A stretch of 64,000 nucleotides of DNA from Hsuehochloa calcarea. Taxonomy: Eukaryota; Streptophyta; Magnoliopsida; Poales; Poaceae. Below the pieces are notes generated by a model. It was not told where the DNA came from. It did not search any database and saw only the letters and a program-made list of their open reading frames with translations. The position numbers were made by a program, and so were the translations under genes. This document shows, piece by piece, positions 24,600-35,498 of the stretch. The DNA lies in assembly GCA_036346395.1 (NCBI GenBank), contig CM070605.1, positions 1,178,001-1,242,000 of the forward strand, in the 5' to 3' direction. Numbering within the stretch: the stretch's first letter is position 1; each line of letters begins with the position of its first letter.

Positions 24600-26880
24600 T
24601 TTTGCTCTCAGGAGGAGAACTCAGGTATAGCCTTCTTTCTTGGAGAAGGTGCAATAGTCTTGGACCTTTTGAAGTGCATGCGGAATGAGTGAAAGCACCT
24701 TTCTTGCGAGAAGAGTTTGAGCAAAACCACGGTTTGAAAACAACCCGGATGGCTTAGGAGGTTCTAGCTCAAACAAACCATTCTTCACAACTCTAGCAAT
24801 CTTAGGTGGGTTTTCTTGGAATGCTCTAGGGGTTGAAACCTAGACCACTATTTTCACACTCACCTTGGATTGATCAAGAATCATGTTGAGTTTCTTTTTC
24901 CCACTTGAAAATTTCTCAAGAGTCACCTTGAGGTAATCATTCTCTTTCATTAACTCCTCACATCTAGTACACTTGCTAGACTTGATTACCTCATTAGCTT
25001 ACTCTTAAGAAGGGCCACTTCCACTTTGAAGGCCTCACAAGACACACAATAGGATTCACAGATCCTACTCAAGCTGCTCCTTAAACTTGACTCTAAAAGC
25101 CTCTTGTTCGACTAACCATGGTTTCAACTTGACATTCAAAACACAAGAGTTAGAATCAATGACCTTTTAGAAGCGATAAAAGACATGGATCTTTCAATTT
25201 TAGCCTTTTCTTCGGGGTCTTGTTCAAGGCTTCAATCTCAATTGTAAGCTTGGGACAATTTTCACAAGATGCAACTCTAGAGTAAATCAATGTTTGTCAT
25301 CTCTTGCATCTTAATCCTATTATCCTTACAATGAGAGCATGTGTGACTAGCATCAAACTTTTGCAATTCTTTTAAGGAACTATCAATTTTAATTCTAGCA
25401 AAGCACAATTAGAGCAAGTTAAAGGGATAGCTTCCATGGCGGTCACATCAAGAGGAATGACATCTAAACAAGCGACTCTAGACTTGAAAGATTCTAGTTC
25501 ATCGAGAGCATCTTTTAGTTGATTTGTGAGGAGGAATGAGCGATTTCAAGCTTGTCAAATCCTTAAGCAAGCTAGTGCGAGGAATCACAAATATCAGGAG
25601 GATTGATAGATTTAAGCCTAACAACTTCAAGATTCAAATTATCAATCATAATGTCACCTTCCTAATCATTTTTACTTGCTTATGCAATTTACATTCAACA
25701 AGCACCAAAGCCCTTTTCATATCGGCAATAGAAGGGCATACCTCATCGGATCACTAAAGGATCCTCATCTTTGGAGGAATCATTGCGTGGCTGTTCTTGG
25801 CCATGAAACACATGCGGTGAAGTCATCGCCTTCTTCTTGCCACGAGAATCACTCTCGTCGTCCTCCGTTCCGAATCCACATCGCTCATATTAACATTCTC
25901 AAGGCGGCAAGGACCGGTGACAAACTTTCGATAGTTTGTCTTCTTGGGTTTGCATCCCTTTCTGGGATGTCTTCGTGTCTCCTTCTCCTCCTTGCCCTTT
26001 AGCTTGGGGCACTTGGGCGAATGTGGTTTGGCTCACCACATTCGAAGCACGTGATAGGTCCACTCCTCCTCCTATTTCTCACCTTGTTGTGCGCTCTTGT
26101 GAATTTGGTGGAAAGGAGGGCTAAGTCATCCTCGGGTAATTTCTCAAGTTGCTCATCACTCAAGAATGTAAAGCGGATAATGAAAAGCCGGATGAGCTAC
26201 AATCAATAGAATCGAAGAGCAACCCTTGGATTTGTCGACCACTAAAGCCATCGACTCTGTCTTGGGAGGCGAGATAAAGTCAATCTCATGCGTCTTCAAC
26301 CTCGAGTAGAGCTTATCCATGGTAAGCTCACTCATGATGATGTTGTCATTTATGGAAGTGATCTTCATTCCCGACCTTCACATCAAGAGCACCCGAAGTG
26401 GCGTGCATTTTCGACTCGAAAATATCAAATCAACAACGACGGAGATCATGAAGAATTTTAGAGAATCTTCCCACAGCTCATCCAAAGACTCACGAGGCCT
26501 TTGTTCGATCTTGAGTAAACCTTTTGAGCTGGTTGCTCTCACTTCCTTGATCGCGATGGACCCTTCGTGATAATCACAAAGTGTCGCGAGATCTCGTGAG
26601 CGACCGCAAGTGAGCAACACGCTCAAACTCGGATCGACTAAGGCCTTGGATCAAATAATTCGAGCCTTCTTTGTTGGCCTCCACATCGGAGTGATCGTAT
26701 CGTCATCGGTGGCACGACATAAGGGTTTTCACCTTTAGCCAAATAAGCGTGCCCTTGAGCCTCGATATACGCTTGCATACGAGCCTTCCGTATGCAAAGT
26801 CAACTCCCTCAAAATGTGTGGCTTGGTTGAGTACTTGTCGATCGCCATGGCTCCAAAGACGGTTAAGATCTATAGAAAAG
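24600..26880 (-). pseudogene. copia gag of the second family, truncated and frameshifted
   Basis: On the minus strand, pieces in order from high to low coordinate match plant copia gag. They include TMDKLYSRLKTHEIDFISPP and ESMALVVDKSKG (26156-26368), and a zinc-knuckle beginning CFECGEPNHIRP at about 26010-26070 that frame-breaks before its last ligand. A long charged, coiled-coil-like region (25700-24700) follows. It sits immediately inside the LTR at 26902 in the right orientation. Integrase and reverse transcriptase are absent, because the element is cut off near 24600. No function remains. Confidence 0.75.
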
Positions 26881-26901
26881 AGCTAACCGGCTCGATACCC
26901 T

Positions 26902-28991
26902 TGTAGGACCGGAAGGCGACTAGGGGGTGAATAGGCGCTTTCAAAACTTTCTCGCCTAAATCAAAACCAACACGAACTTTACTCCTTTAGCTACGAAGCT
27001 AAGAAGTTCGTGAGCACTAGCGGAAGCCTTGTGTTGGATTTGATAAACCCCTCAAGCACCACGACACAAAGGAGAAAAGAACTCAATGTTCTTCATGAGC
27101 CAGCGGTCCGGACCGGCTACCACGGCGGTCGGACCGAGCGGTCATCCAAGTGATCGGCCGGCAACTAACTAGCGGTCGGACCGGTGGGCGATTCGACCGC
27201 CAAACCGGATCTGAAAACACGGCGGTCGAACGCCCGTTGAAGGCGGTCGGACGGTAGAGTCGATCTGAAAACTCCACCCAAAACCAAAACGAAATTTGAT
27301 CCAACTTTTGAATCAACCAATGAAACTTGACCAAATTTCTAGCACACCTCCTAATGATATTAGAGACCTATTTTTAGCGACGATCCGTCAGATCCACTTG
27401 CAGAATCGATCTCTCGAGATTTTACCAAAGAGGTGCACAAACCCTAGAAATAAGAAAAACTTGATTCAACACTTGCTTGGGGGTTTGATGAACTAGACGA
27501 CTCTAGGAGTAATCCACACATCAAAGCAAGGTAAAGTAGGCCAAAAGACCAAGCATGAACATTTGAATCAAGGAAGCACCAAAAACATCCAAAGAGAGAA
27601 GAACACAAGGAGCAATTGATCTTTCAATTAAGCATCACAAGATTGTTCATCCACAATAGATGCTTACAAAGCCTCTCCACCTAGGAGGGCAAGAGCTCAA
27701 CAAGGAGCACCTCCAAACCCTAGTTTTCCTCTCTCTCCTCCAAACCCTAGAAAAGGAAGAAGGGGCTAAATGAATGCTTGCTTAGGTTTTCCACCTCTCC
27801 CTTCCTATTTATACTAGAGAGCTAGGGTTTCCCTTTTGGGTCTCTTACACATGGGTTTTAATTATTTTTTGTTTTTTTTGCCCTTAGGGTCTTTTAATCG
27901 GAATTGTTTTTTTTCCCAAATAAAATTTTTCTTTTGAAAATTTGTTTTTTTTTAAATTGAAAAAATAAACTTCACTTTTTGATTAAAATGGGTTTCCCAA
28001 ATTTGTTCTTTGGAGTTATTTTGTAAACCTAAAAATTTTGGGGTAGGGGTTTTTGGTACCCCTTTTTTTTTGGGGGTTTTGTTTAAAAGGGGTTTTTTTA
28101 AAGGGGGCCTTACCTTTTGGAGGGGGTTTTTGGGGAAGGCTTTTGGGGGTAGGTTGCCTTTTGGGTTAAACCCTTTGGCTCCCCGGGGTTTGTTTAGGTT
28201 TGGGGCCCCCCAAAAAGTTGGTTATTGGGCCCGGAAAATAATAATTGGAACCCTCGGGATTTTTCCCGTTTTAAAAGAAGGGAATTTTAAAAGCTAAAAG
28301 GGAAAAATTTAAATTGGATGAAGGGTAATTTCATTTGGGTTTCCCTTTATGGCGCTTTGTTTTAAGATTAACTCAAAACCTTTTTTAAAAAATTTGGCTG
28401 AATTTTAATTTTCTTTTTTGCCTTTAAAATTTTTGGCCCAATTTTTAAAAAACTTAAATTTTGTTTTAAAACATTTTATTTCAAATAAACTTGTTTTCTT
28501 CCCAAATTTTTTTAATTTTTGGTTTTGAAGGGGTTTTTTTTCCCAAAATATTTTAATTTTTTGGGACCCCGGGTTGTCGACCGATATCAAACCGGTTCGA
28601 CCGATTTTATAACGCCGGTCAGACCGCCCAAAATGACTTAGCCAAAATTCCATCGTGGAAATCCGAAACTCTCTGGAATTTTCAATTGAATAGAACTTTT
28701 AACTGGAAGCTCCAAAAAATATGAGACCAAGTGTAGGAGACTCCCCTCTCTTGCCTACACACTCTATTTTTGGCATAACACCAAACTCCACCAAAGGTTG
28801 TGGCCGGCACGGACGCGGTCTTTGCCGGTCCGACCGATAGATGGGAGGTCTGACCGCCAATGCCGCCGGTCTGACCGCCTGGGTCTAAACACAGGAGGTT
28901 TTCCGAAAACGCGAGATTCGTCAAACCAACAACACCATTGCCAATTGGCTCATCATCCTAAGATCATGCACATATCCCCACAATATCTACG
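26902..28991 (-). repeat. LTR of the second copia family (5' LTR of a truncated element)
   Basis: It begins TGTAGGACCGGAAGGCGACTA on the plus strand next to a primer-binding-like stretch (minus strand GGTATCGAGCCGG, about 26886-26900). It ends near CACAATATCTAC. Its flanks align with the LTR at 52428-54385: the opening GGCGACTAG..GGGGTGAATAGG, and later GGAAGCTCCAAAAAATATGAGACCAAG. A TATAAATAGG box lies on the minus strand near 27811. Several CGGTCnGACCG palindromes occur at 27100-27250 and 28575-28880. The interior 27850-28560 is of poor quality. Confidence 0.75.
27850..28560. other. Homopolymer-dominated block, probable low-quality consensus
   Basis: Runs of G, T, A and C of 4-9 bases fill the block with almost no normal dinucleotide texture, while sequence on both sides is ordinary LTR. 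The matching part of the sister LTR at about 53300-53930 is normal. I infer a base-calling or consensus artefact, not biology. Confidence 0.7.
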
Positions 28992-29006
28992 ATATATATA
29001 TATATA

Positions 29007-29053
29007 TCCAGCATGAATTATTAGCATCTGTTTGTGCTGGCTAAAAGAAGTTA

Positions 29054-29120
<67 letters not shown>

Positions 29121-29167
29121 AGCATGAATTATTAGCATCTGTTTGTGCTGGCTAAAAGAAGCTAGTG
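29007..29167. repeat. 50-bp direct repeats around a (TA)n tract
   Basis: 29007-29056 and 29118-29167 are nearly identical (TCCAGCATGAATTATTAGC start, AGTG end) and enclose about 30 TA units (29057-29117). A shorter TA tract precedes the first copy. Confidence 0.9.
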
Positions 29168-30512
29168 GCACATCAATTATTGAAAATAATAGGATTTGTG
29201 TTGTTGAATTATTGGTACTTGGATCTAGGTAAAGGGCTGTGTGTTTAATATCTCCTAAAGTTGTATTCTTCCTACAAGGTAACGAATTAAAGACTTTCTT
29301 TGACCAAATAGTGACATCTATTCATCTTACAGAGTACTCCACAGTTAGCCGGCCATATGTGACTTAAGAATAGATTGCTGACATAGATATATATGCAAGA
29401 AAATGAAGGTCCCATGTGCCCCTTCTACAGATTGCCTTCGGCAACTTAAGGTTAGAGATTTGACAGCAACACCGTCTTTACACTCCTGAATAAAATGCGC
29501 TATTCCTCTAAAGAGAGAGAGAGAGAGAGAGAGAGAATAAAATACGCTATATGCATTTTAATTTCGTCGTGTTAATCAATGTACTAAAAGCCATTTTCCT
29601 AAAGCTTTAGACTCTTGTTTGGGTGTAATTAATGAGATTGTAATGCTGCACTGTGGGAAGATGTAGTTGCCAGAAATGTTTCATATTAATTCCCTGGATA
29701 GCACCACTGTTGTGCTTTAAGCTGATATACCAAAATTATGTTCCAATTCACAACCAAACACAACATTAGTCGATTGAGACATTAATAGGCGGCTTATACT
29801 ACGTAATTCTAGCGTTCTCTAAGTTTTCAACTTCAAACCCAAAATCAGCTGGAAGAAACGAAATAGAGCAGTTTACTTTGCACATTAACTTTTTTTCTTC
29901 TTCTTTTCCTTTAGTTGATCATTCGTCATAATTAAGGAATTTTATCGAGAAATATACGCTAGGAATGGTTTTCAATGCTACTCTAAGGAAACAAGAGTAG
30001 GAAACAAGAGGAATAATTTAGAAATCAAATCAAGGACTTGATGTGTAACCACCTACAACACTACTATTAGCCGTGCTCATTAAGAGATTTGTGCGATCGG
30101 TTTAGTTTTCAGTATAAGATAGTTCTATTTTTTCTAATAGCAACTAATTAATATACGCAGACAATACTCGCATGAGAAGTAATCACGCGTCGTAGTCGTC
30201 TTGTAGCTAGGACCATTGGATTCAATTGCCAACAGGTGAAAGGAACGTAGAACGCCCACTGTTGCCCAGGCAGGAAAGCAGCATGCCTACTTCTGCTTTC
30301 AGGCTGACTGTTCATGCACTGCAAAGATTGTTCTATCTAACCAATTCTCTAAGCTACTCTGAAAAAACACACACTATCTGTGGATTGACCATGGGTCTAC
30401 TGTACCCCGTAGCTATCCATGCCACTTTGTTTTTAAAAGAGGACTGTGCTACATTGAGTTGTGCACATAGACACATAGTGATGATGACTTGTGCAGTTCT
30501 GGAATGAGGAGT
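29168..30512. other. Gene-free stretch
   Basis: AT-rich with a (GA)n tract at about 29513-29536. No gene, RNA or element ends recognised. Confidence 0.5.
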
Positions 30513-30763
30513 TTGTTATTATTATTATTTAATTTATTTTTTAAAAAATATTTTAAAGATAACTTCTCCCTAATTTTATTTTCAAGAGGGGCGGTGTGAT
30601 AACATTCATTTGCCACGTCGAGATCCGTGGTATGACAACGTGCTTTTATCACGCCACGCGTTGTGGCGTGTCCAAAAGGGTTAGAATTGAAAATAAAATT
30701 AGGGAGAGGTTATCTTTAAAATATTTTTTTAAAATAGATTAAATAATAATAATAAAGTTATTC
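30513..30763. mobile_element. Fold-back MITE, copy 2
   Basis: The terminal inverted repeats are about 80 bp, each built on TTTAATYTATTTTTTAAAA followed by ATATTTTAAAGATAAC and a TAATTTTATTTTCAA stretch. They are flanked by ATT/TAA-type trinucleotides. The centre has a tight palindrome, CACGCCAC-GCGTT-GTGGCGTG, at about 30649-30669. Same family as 6009-6373. Confidence 0.7.
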
Positions 30764-30779
30764 TACAGTTGGCATTCAA

Positions 30780-31527
30780 GCCCTTGCTTAGCCCAACCGT
30801 TATATTCTCCTGCAGAGACGTCAATTAAGAAGGGAAGTTTTTGTCGTTTTCTAGTTATCGAGTTAGAAGTTATAACAGTTAGTTTTATTAAGCATTTGCA
30901 GCATGATGTTGCTTGTCTATTTTGTTAGATGTGTATTGTACAAGGGACTCTTTGCATATATAACACCCATATACTTGTATATATATTGACCCATTGGCCT
31001 CATATTGAATATAAGCGCTATTCATAATATGTTATCAGAGCGGGTTAGGGTTAGGGTTTACCTCTACCGCCATCGCTGCCTAGCTCCTGCTTGTCCAGTC
31101 GACCCCCCGAGCCGTGCAAGCCCTGATCTCGGCCGGCGACGTCTTTCGGACCCGCCACCTCGTCTTCTTCTTGGCGCGGCCGTCGACGTCTTCCAGATCC
31201 GCCGCCGTCGGCGCTCAGAGAGCCGCCATCTGCCGGAGGAGTTGCCGCCACGGGAGGAGCCGCCAGACACGGGGAGACACCGCGCCGCCGGGGATCACCA
31301 CCACATGGGGGGGGAGGCGCCACTAGGGGAACCCTAGTTCCCCGTGCTTCCTCCCGCTGAAGCCTTCACCAAGAGGCCGAAGGGTTTTACGCTACGGGCC
31401 GGCTAGTAGGTAAAAAGAGAGAAAAAAAGGAAAAAGGAAGGTACGTCGTTCTAACCGCCGTGTCGTCCAGCGCCGCCTGTTAGACTTTGTTGTCATTGGT
31501 CGCCGCGCCGTCCAACGCCGCTTACCA
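30780..31527 (+). repeat. Partial LTR and leader of a third copia element
   Basis: Bases 30780-31031 have LTR character: a TATATAAC box near 30957, and an end directly before TGTTATCAGAGCGG, a typical copia primer-binding sequence, at about 31032. The 5' border of the LTR is not visible. A GC-rich untranslated leader (31046-31527), with two GGGTTAG telo-box-like units at its start, leads to the gag ATG at 31528. Confidence 0.6.
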
Positions 31528-34010
31528 ATGGGCACTGTTTCTGTTCCTCACTGCCCGGTGATCTTCGATGGTCTCAATTATCGAGACTGGTTTCAACATA
31601 TGCGTCTTCACATGCGTGGCCAGCATCTTTGGGAGTTTCTTACCGATGAGTTGCTTTGTCCACCTCGCCCTGCTCCGCCTGCTGAGCCTGTGCTTCCGAA
31701 GATGCTTGTAAGGAGGTAGCTGATGCTTTTGAGGATGCTATAGAGACTTTTCAGACTCAGTATGCTATCTACAAGTCATGGATTGATGAGGATGCTCGTG
31801 CCTCTTCTATTCGGGTTGCTAGCATGGAGGTGAAATTCACTGGGGATGTGCTTGGTTTGGCTTCAGCACAGTTGATATGGACGCATCTGCGCGACCGCTA
31901 TGAGCCATATAGTGATTCTTTATATCTTTCTGTTGTGCGCCGGGAGCAGTCATTACAGCAGAGAGATGCCACTGTGGACGAGTTCTATGCACAATTGTCT
32001 GCGATATGGCATTAGATTGACTCTTTGGGACTGGACGTTTGCCACACTTGTCAGTGCTATCGGCGTCAGCAGTCTTACCTGGAGCTTCGTCGCATCTACG
32101 ACTTCTTGACACGTCTTTGGGCCGAGTATGAGTAGACTCATGCTCAGTTGCTGGCACGACACCCTCATGTGACTTTGTTAGAGGCTCTTGCAGCTGTTCG
32201 TGCCAAGGAGATTCGCCATCGTGTTGCGGGTCTACTGCCATTCTAGTCATCTCTTTTGGTTCTGGCAGCTCGTCTAGCCTCTACACCTGCTGCAACTACT
32301 CCATCACCGGTGTTGACTTCACCAGTGACAGCTGCCGTGGGTAGGGGACTACACTGTACTTACTGCAACAAGGATGGACATGTACAGCAGACCTACTACA
32401 AAAAGAAGAAGGATTTACGTCGTGATAGCCGTCCTTCACAGGGAACTAGTGGTTCCTCCTCTCAGAGGAGCTCTAGTGCTTCTGATTCTCAGGAGTTTCT
32501 CACACTGCTGCATTGCATGGCTGCTCTTGCACCGTCTGGTTCTGTTGCACAGTCTTCCAGTGAGAGACCACCTTCTACTTCTTCATCAGGTATCTTACCT
32601 TGGATCCTTGACTCTGGTACTTCCTTTCATATGACACCTGTTTCCACCAGTCTTACTTCTATTCGTCTTTTAGCTGCTCCTATCACTATTCAAACAGCAG
32701 ATGATACCTCTCTTTCTGTCGCAGGATGAGGCACTCTCTCAAATTACTCTTTTCATATTCATGATGTTTCTCATGTTCCTAAACTAACCATACAGCTCAT
32801 CTCTACCGGTCAGCTCACTGATCATGGTTGTCGTGTTATTCTCGACTCTGACTCTTGTTGTGTTTAGGATCGACGCACAGAGACTGATTGGTACTGGCCC
32901 TCGCCGCCGTGACTTACAGTGTCTATGGGAGCTTGACTCGCTTCATCTTCCTTCTGCTGCCCCTGCCAATCTTGTTGTCTCCACCAACGCCACTGCTTCT
33001 ACTGTATCCTCCACTGCATCATTTGCTCAGTGGCATCATCGTTTGGGATATCTTTGTGGGTCGCATCTATCTTCTTTATTCGTCGTGGTCTTTTAGAGTC
33101 TATGTCTGGTGATGTTTTTCTACATTGTCATGGTTGTAAGTTGGTAAACAGCTTCAACTTCCTTATCCTTTCAGTGAGTCAGTGTCACAGCATCCTTTTG
33201 ATCTTGTTCATTCTGATGTATGGGGTCAGGCTCCTTTTGTTTCGCAAGGAGGTCATCGATATTATATAATTTTTATTGATGATTTTTCTCGTCACACATG
33301 GATATACTTTATGTCATCTCGTAGTGAGGTTTTATCCATCTACAAGACTTTTGCTACCATGATCTGTACTCAGTTTGATTCTCTTATTCGTGTCTTTTGT
33401 AGCCGACTACGAGGAATACTTGTCAAGGGTCCTTCGTGGTTTTCTCACGAACAGGCACTCCTCTCGCTTTCTTGTCCGGTTGCCCATGCCCAGAATGGTG
33501 TGGCTGAACGGAAGCATCGTCATCTTCTTGAGACAACCCGTGCTCTTATGCTTGCTTCTGCTCCATCACACTTTTGGGTTGAAGTTGTTTCTACTACCAC
33601 TTTCCTAACTAATATTCTGCACTTTTGCTCTTCGTATGGATTCCGCTTGAGCATCTCGTGGTCGACACTCGACTATTCTAGTCTTCGCTCTTTGGGGTGT
33701 GTGCTATGTTCTTCTTGCCCCTCGTGAGCGCACCAAGCCGACCGTTTAGTTCGTGTAGTGTGTCTTTCTAGGCTATAGCGTTGAGCATAAGGGATATAGT
33801 TTTTTGGGATCCTGTTGGCCGACGGATGCAGGTTTCTCGAGATGTTACTTTTGATGAGTTTCGTCCTTTCTACCCTCATCCTTCTCCTTCCACCACTCCA
33901 GCATCTCTTGTTTAGCCGTTTTCTTTTCTGACTTTTCCTACCACCCCCATAGTCACCACACCTCCATCACCGTCTTTGCCCTCTTCGGTTCCTCCTTCAT
34001 TGATACGGAT
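31528..34010 (+). pseudogene. copia gag-integrase, truncated before reverse transcriptase
   Basis: Gag begins MGTVSVPHCPVIFDGLNYRD and continues in shifting frames. The zinc knuckle CTYCNKDGH (about 32357) lacks its last cysteine (a tyrosine sits there). The protease motif WILDSGTSFHMT is at about 32600. Gag-pre-integrase is at 33020-33100. The integrase core is at 33185-33600 (FDLVHSDVWG, FIDDFSRHTWIYF, NGVAERKHRH). A post-integrase tail (DVTFDEFRPFYPHPSPS) ends near 34000. Reverse transcriptase and RNase H are missing, replaced by unrelated sequence. The element is dead. Confidence 0.85.
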
Positions 34011-34059
34011 AAACGTGTATTGATGCGTAATGTGGCCCAATCTTTCACGGTACTTATAT

Positions 34060-34375
34060 TTTAATTCTGAATGAAGCAAAACTCCCGCTTTCGACTCATA
34101 TGTCCTCTTCACTTTGACCTCCACCTTGTCCTCACCTCTTTCTTCCTTCCCGCCACGTCTAGCACAATAGTACCGCCTCCATTGCAACACACCATTTGTA
34201 GTCGTTCGTTGTCCAATACGAACGGAGAAGCCCGCAACATGAGTGTATGCTTTATAAAAATCCAGGGATGCATCCTCATCTTCAAAAATCATCCCCACAG
34301 TAGGTGACAAAGCGTCATTAACAACCGACGTGGATGACGAGCCCGACAGTGGTAAAGATGACTTAGCCCAAGAAC
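34060..34375 (-). pseudogene. FAR1/FHY3-type DNA-binding domain fragment
   Basis: The minus strand is open from about 34375 and contains SPTVGMIFEDEDASLDFYKA, then YTHVAGFSVRIGQ and RRYYCARRGG, the start of the FAR1 DNA-binding domain found in FAR1-related factors and MULE transposases. It runs without a domain end into antisense copia sequence near 34060. No zinc-binding downstream part, transposase core or SWIM finger is present. It could be a stray exon of a FAR1-related gene or a MULE remnant. Confidence 0.55.
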
Positions 34376-35498
34376 AATATTATTCATGCAAATTAACAAA
34401 ATATGCACACACACACACACACACGTAATGGGATGCTAGCCGCTTTTCGAGGGGTTTGACAAACAGATATCGCAATGAGAGAGTTTGCAGGTGAGTTTGC
34501 ATCGGCCATTTTGGGACTGAGCAAAGCTAGTGGCCACAAGGAGCTACCCACTTCTTCTATTTCATCCATGTGGCTGCACATCACAACAAAGATAAACAAT
34601 CCATAATTCTAAGTATTACAAAGTTCATTTCAATTGTGAACTACACAAACCATTACCAAAGAAATCAAAGCTTACATGAGGAACTCAGCACTGGCCAGTG
34701 GAGGGGGCGATGTAGGGGTAGGGAGGGATGTCTGGGGCGGTGGCGCAGCGCATGGCGGCTCAGGGCAGCGACGTGGGGCCTCAATGACGGGAGGATTGGG
34801 GCTTGGGAGGAGGGGCGAATGGAGCGAAGACGGCGGTGCGGTGCATAATAGCGGAGGATTGGGGCTCGGCATGAGGGTCGAATGGAGCAAAGATGCCTGT
34901 GCTAGCACAGCAGCGGTGCAGTATAGTGGCGCCCATGTCCAATATGCCGCCCAACATAACTGCAACATGGGGTTAAGATAAGATCAACTGAAGGAGTGAT
35001 TAATTAGCTAGTCTTTAATATCTGATTCGATCTTGCCGGCCGGACGCGTTTATATACATCGATCTTTTGTAATTGCAATAATTCATTCACACAAATCATC
35101 AACCGGCTGAAAGTACGTACGCAGCGTGGTCTATGTCCAGACTCGTCATGCACTGGCTGCCAATGCTTAGTCATGCGGCTTACGTCCAGAAAATGTTGCA
35201 CCTACCCCTAAATGCATGGACAAATATCCCATGAAAACCAGCAAAGTATTGAAAACATGTGAAAATCCGGCCTGAAAGTTTCAAAGCTTTTCAACAAACG
35301 TACGAGAAGGGCATGCTCTATAGCCATATAGAATTTGAAGATCAAGATCAATTGCATTACCAAGATATGAAAAAAATGACAAAAAAAAATGCACAAAGAG
35401 AGAATTTGTCTTCTTCGCATCTTGCAAATACAATTAAGTTTGATCTTAAAGTTTTACATAGATATAGGACATGTCCTCCCCGACATCCAGTAATTTTG
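34376..35498. other. Gene-free stretch with a G-rich repeat
   Basis: (CA)n at about 34402-34424. Bases 34740-34930 are G-rich with two copies of a ~65 bp unit containing GGAGGATTGGGGCT. On the minus strand, 34599-34440 is open but unrecognised. Nothing else is supported. Confidence 0.4.

Noticed and set aside
28010..28653. Glycine/phenylalanine and lysine-rich open frames in the homopolymer block
   Set aside because: Produced by artefactual G/T and A/T runs.
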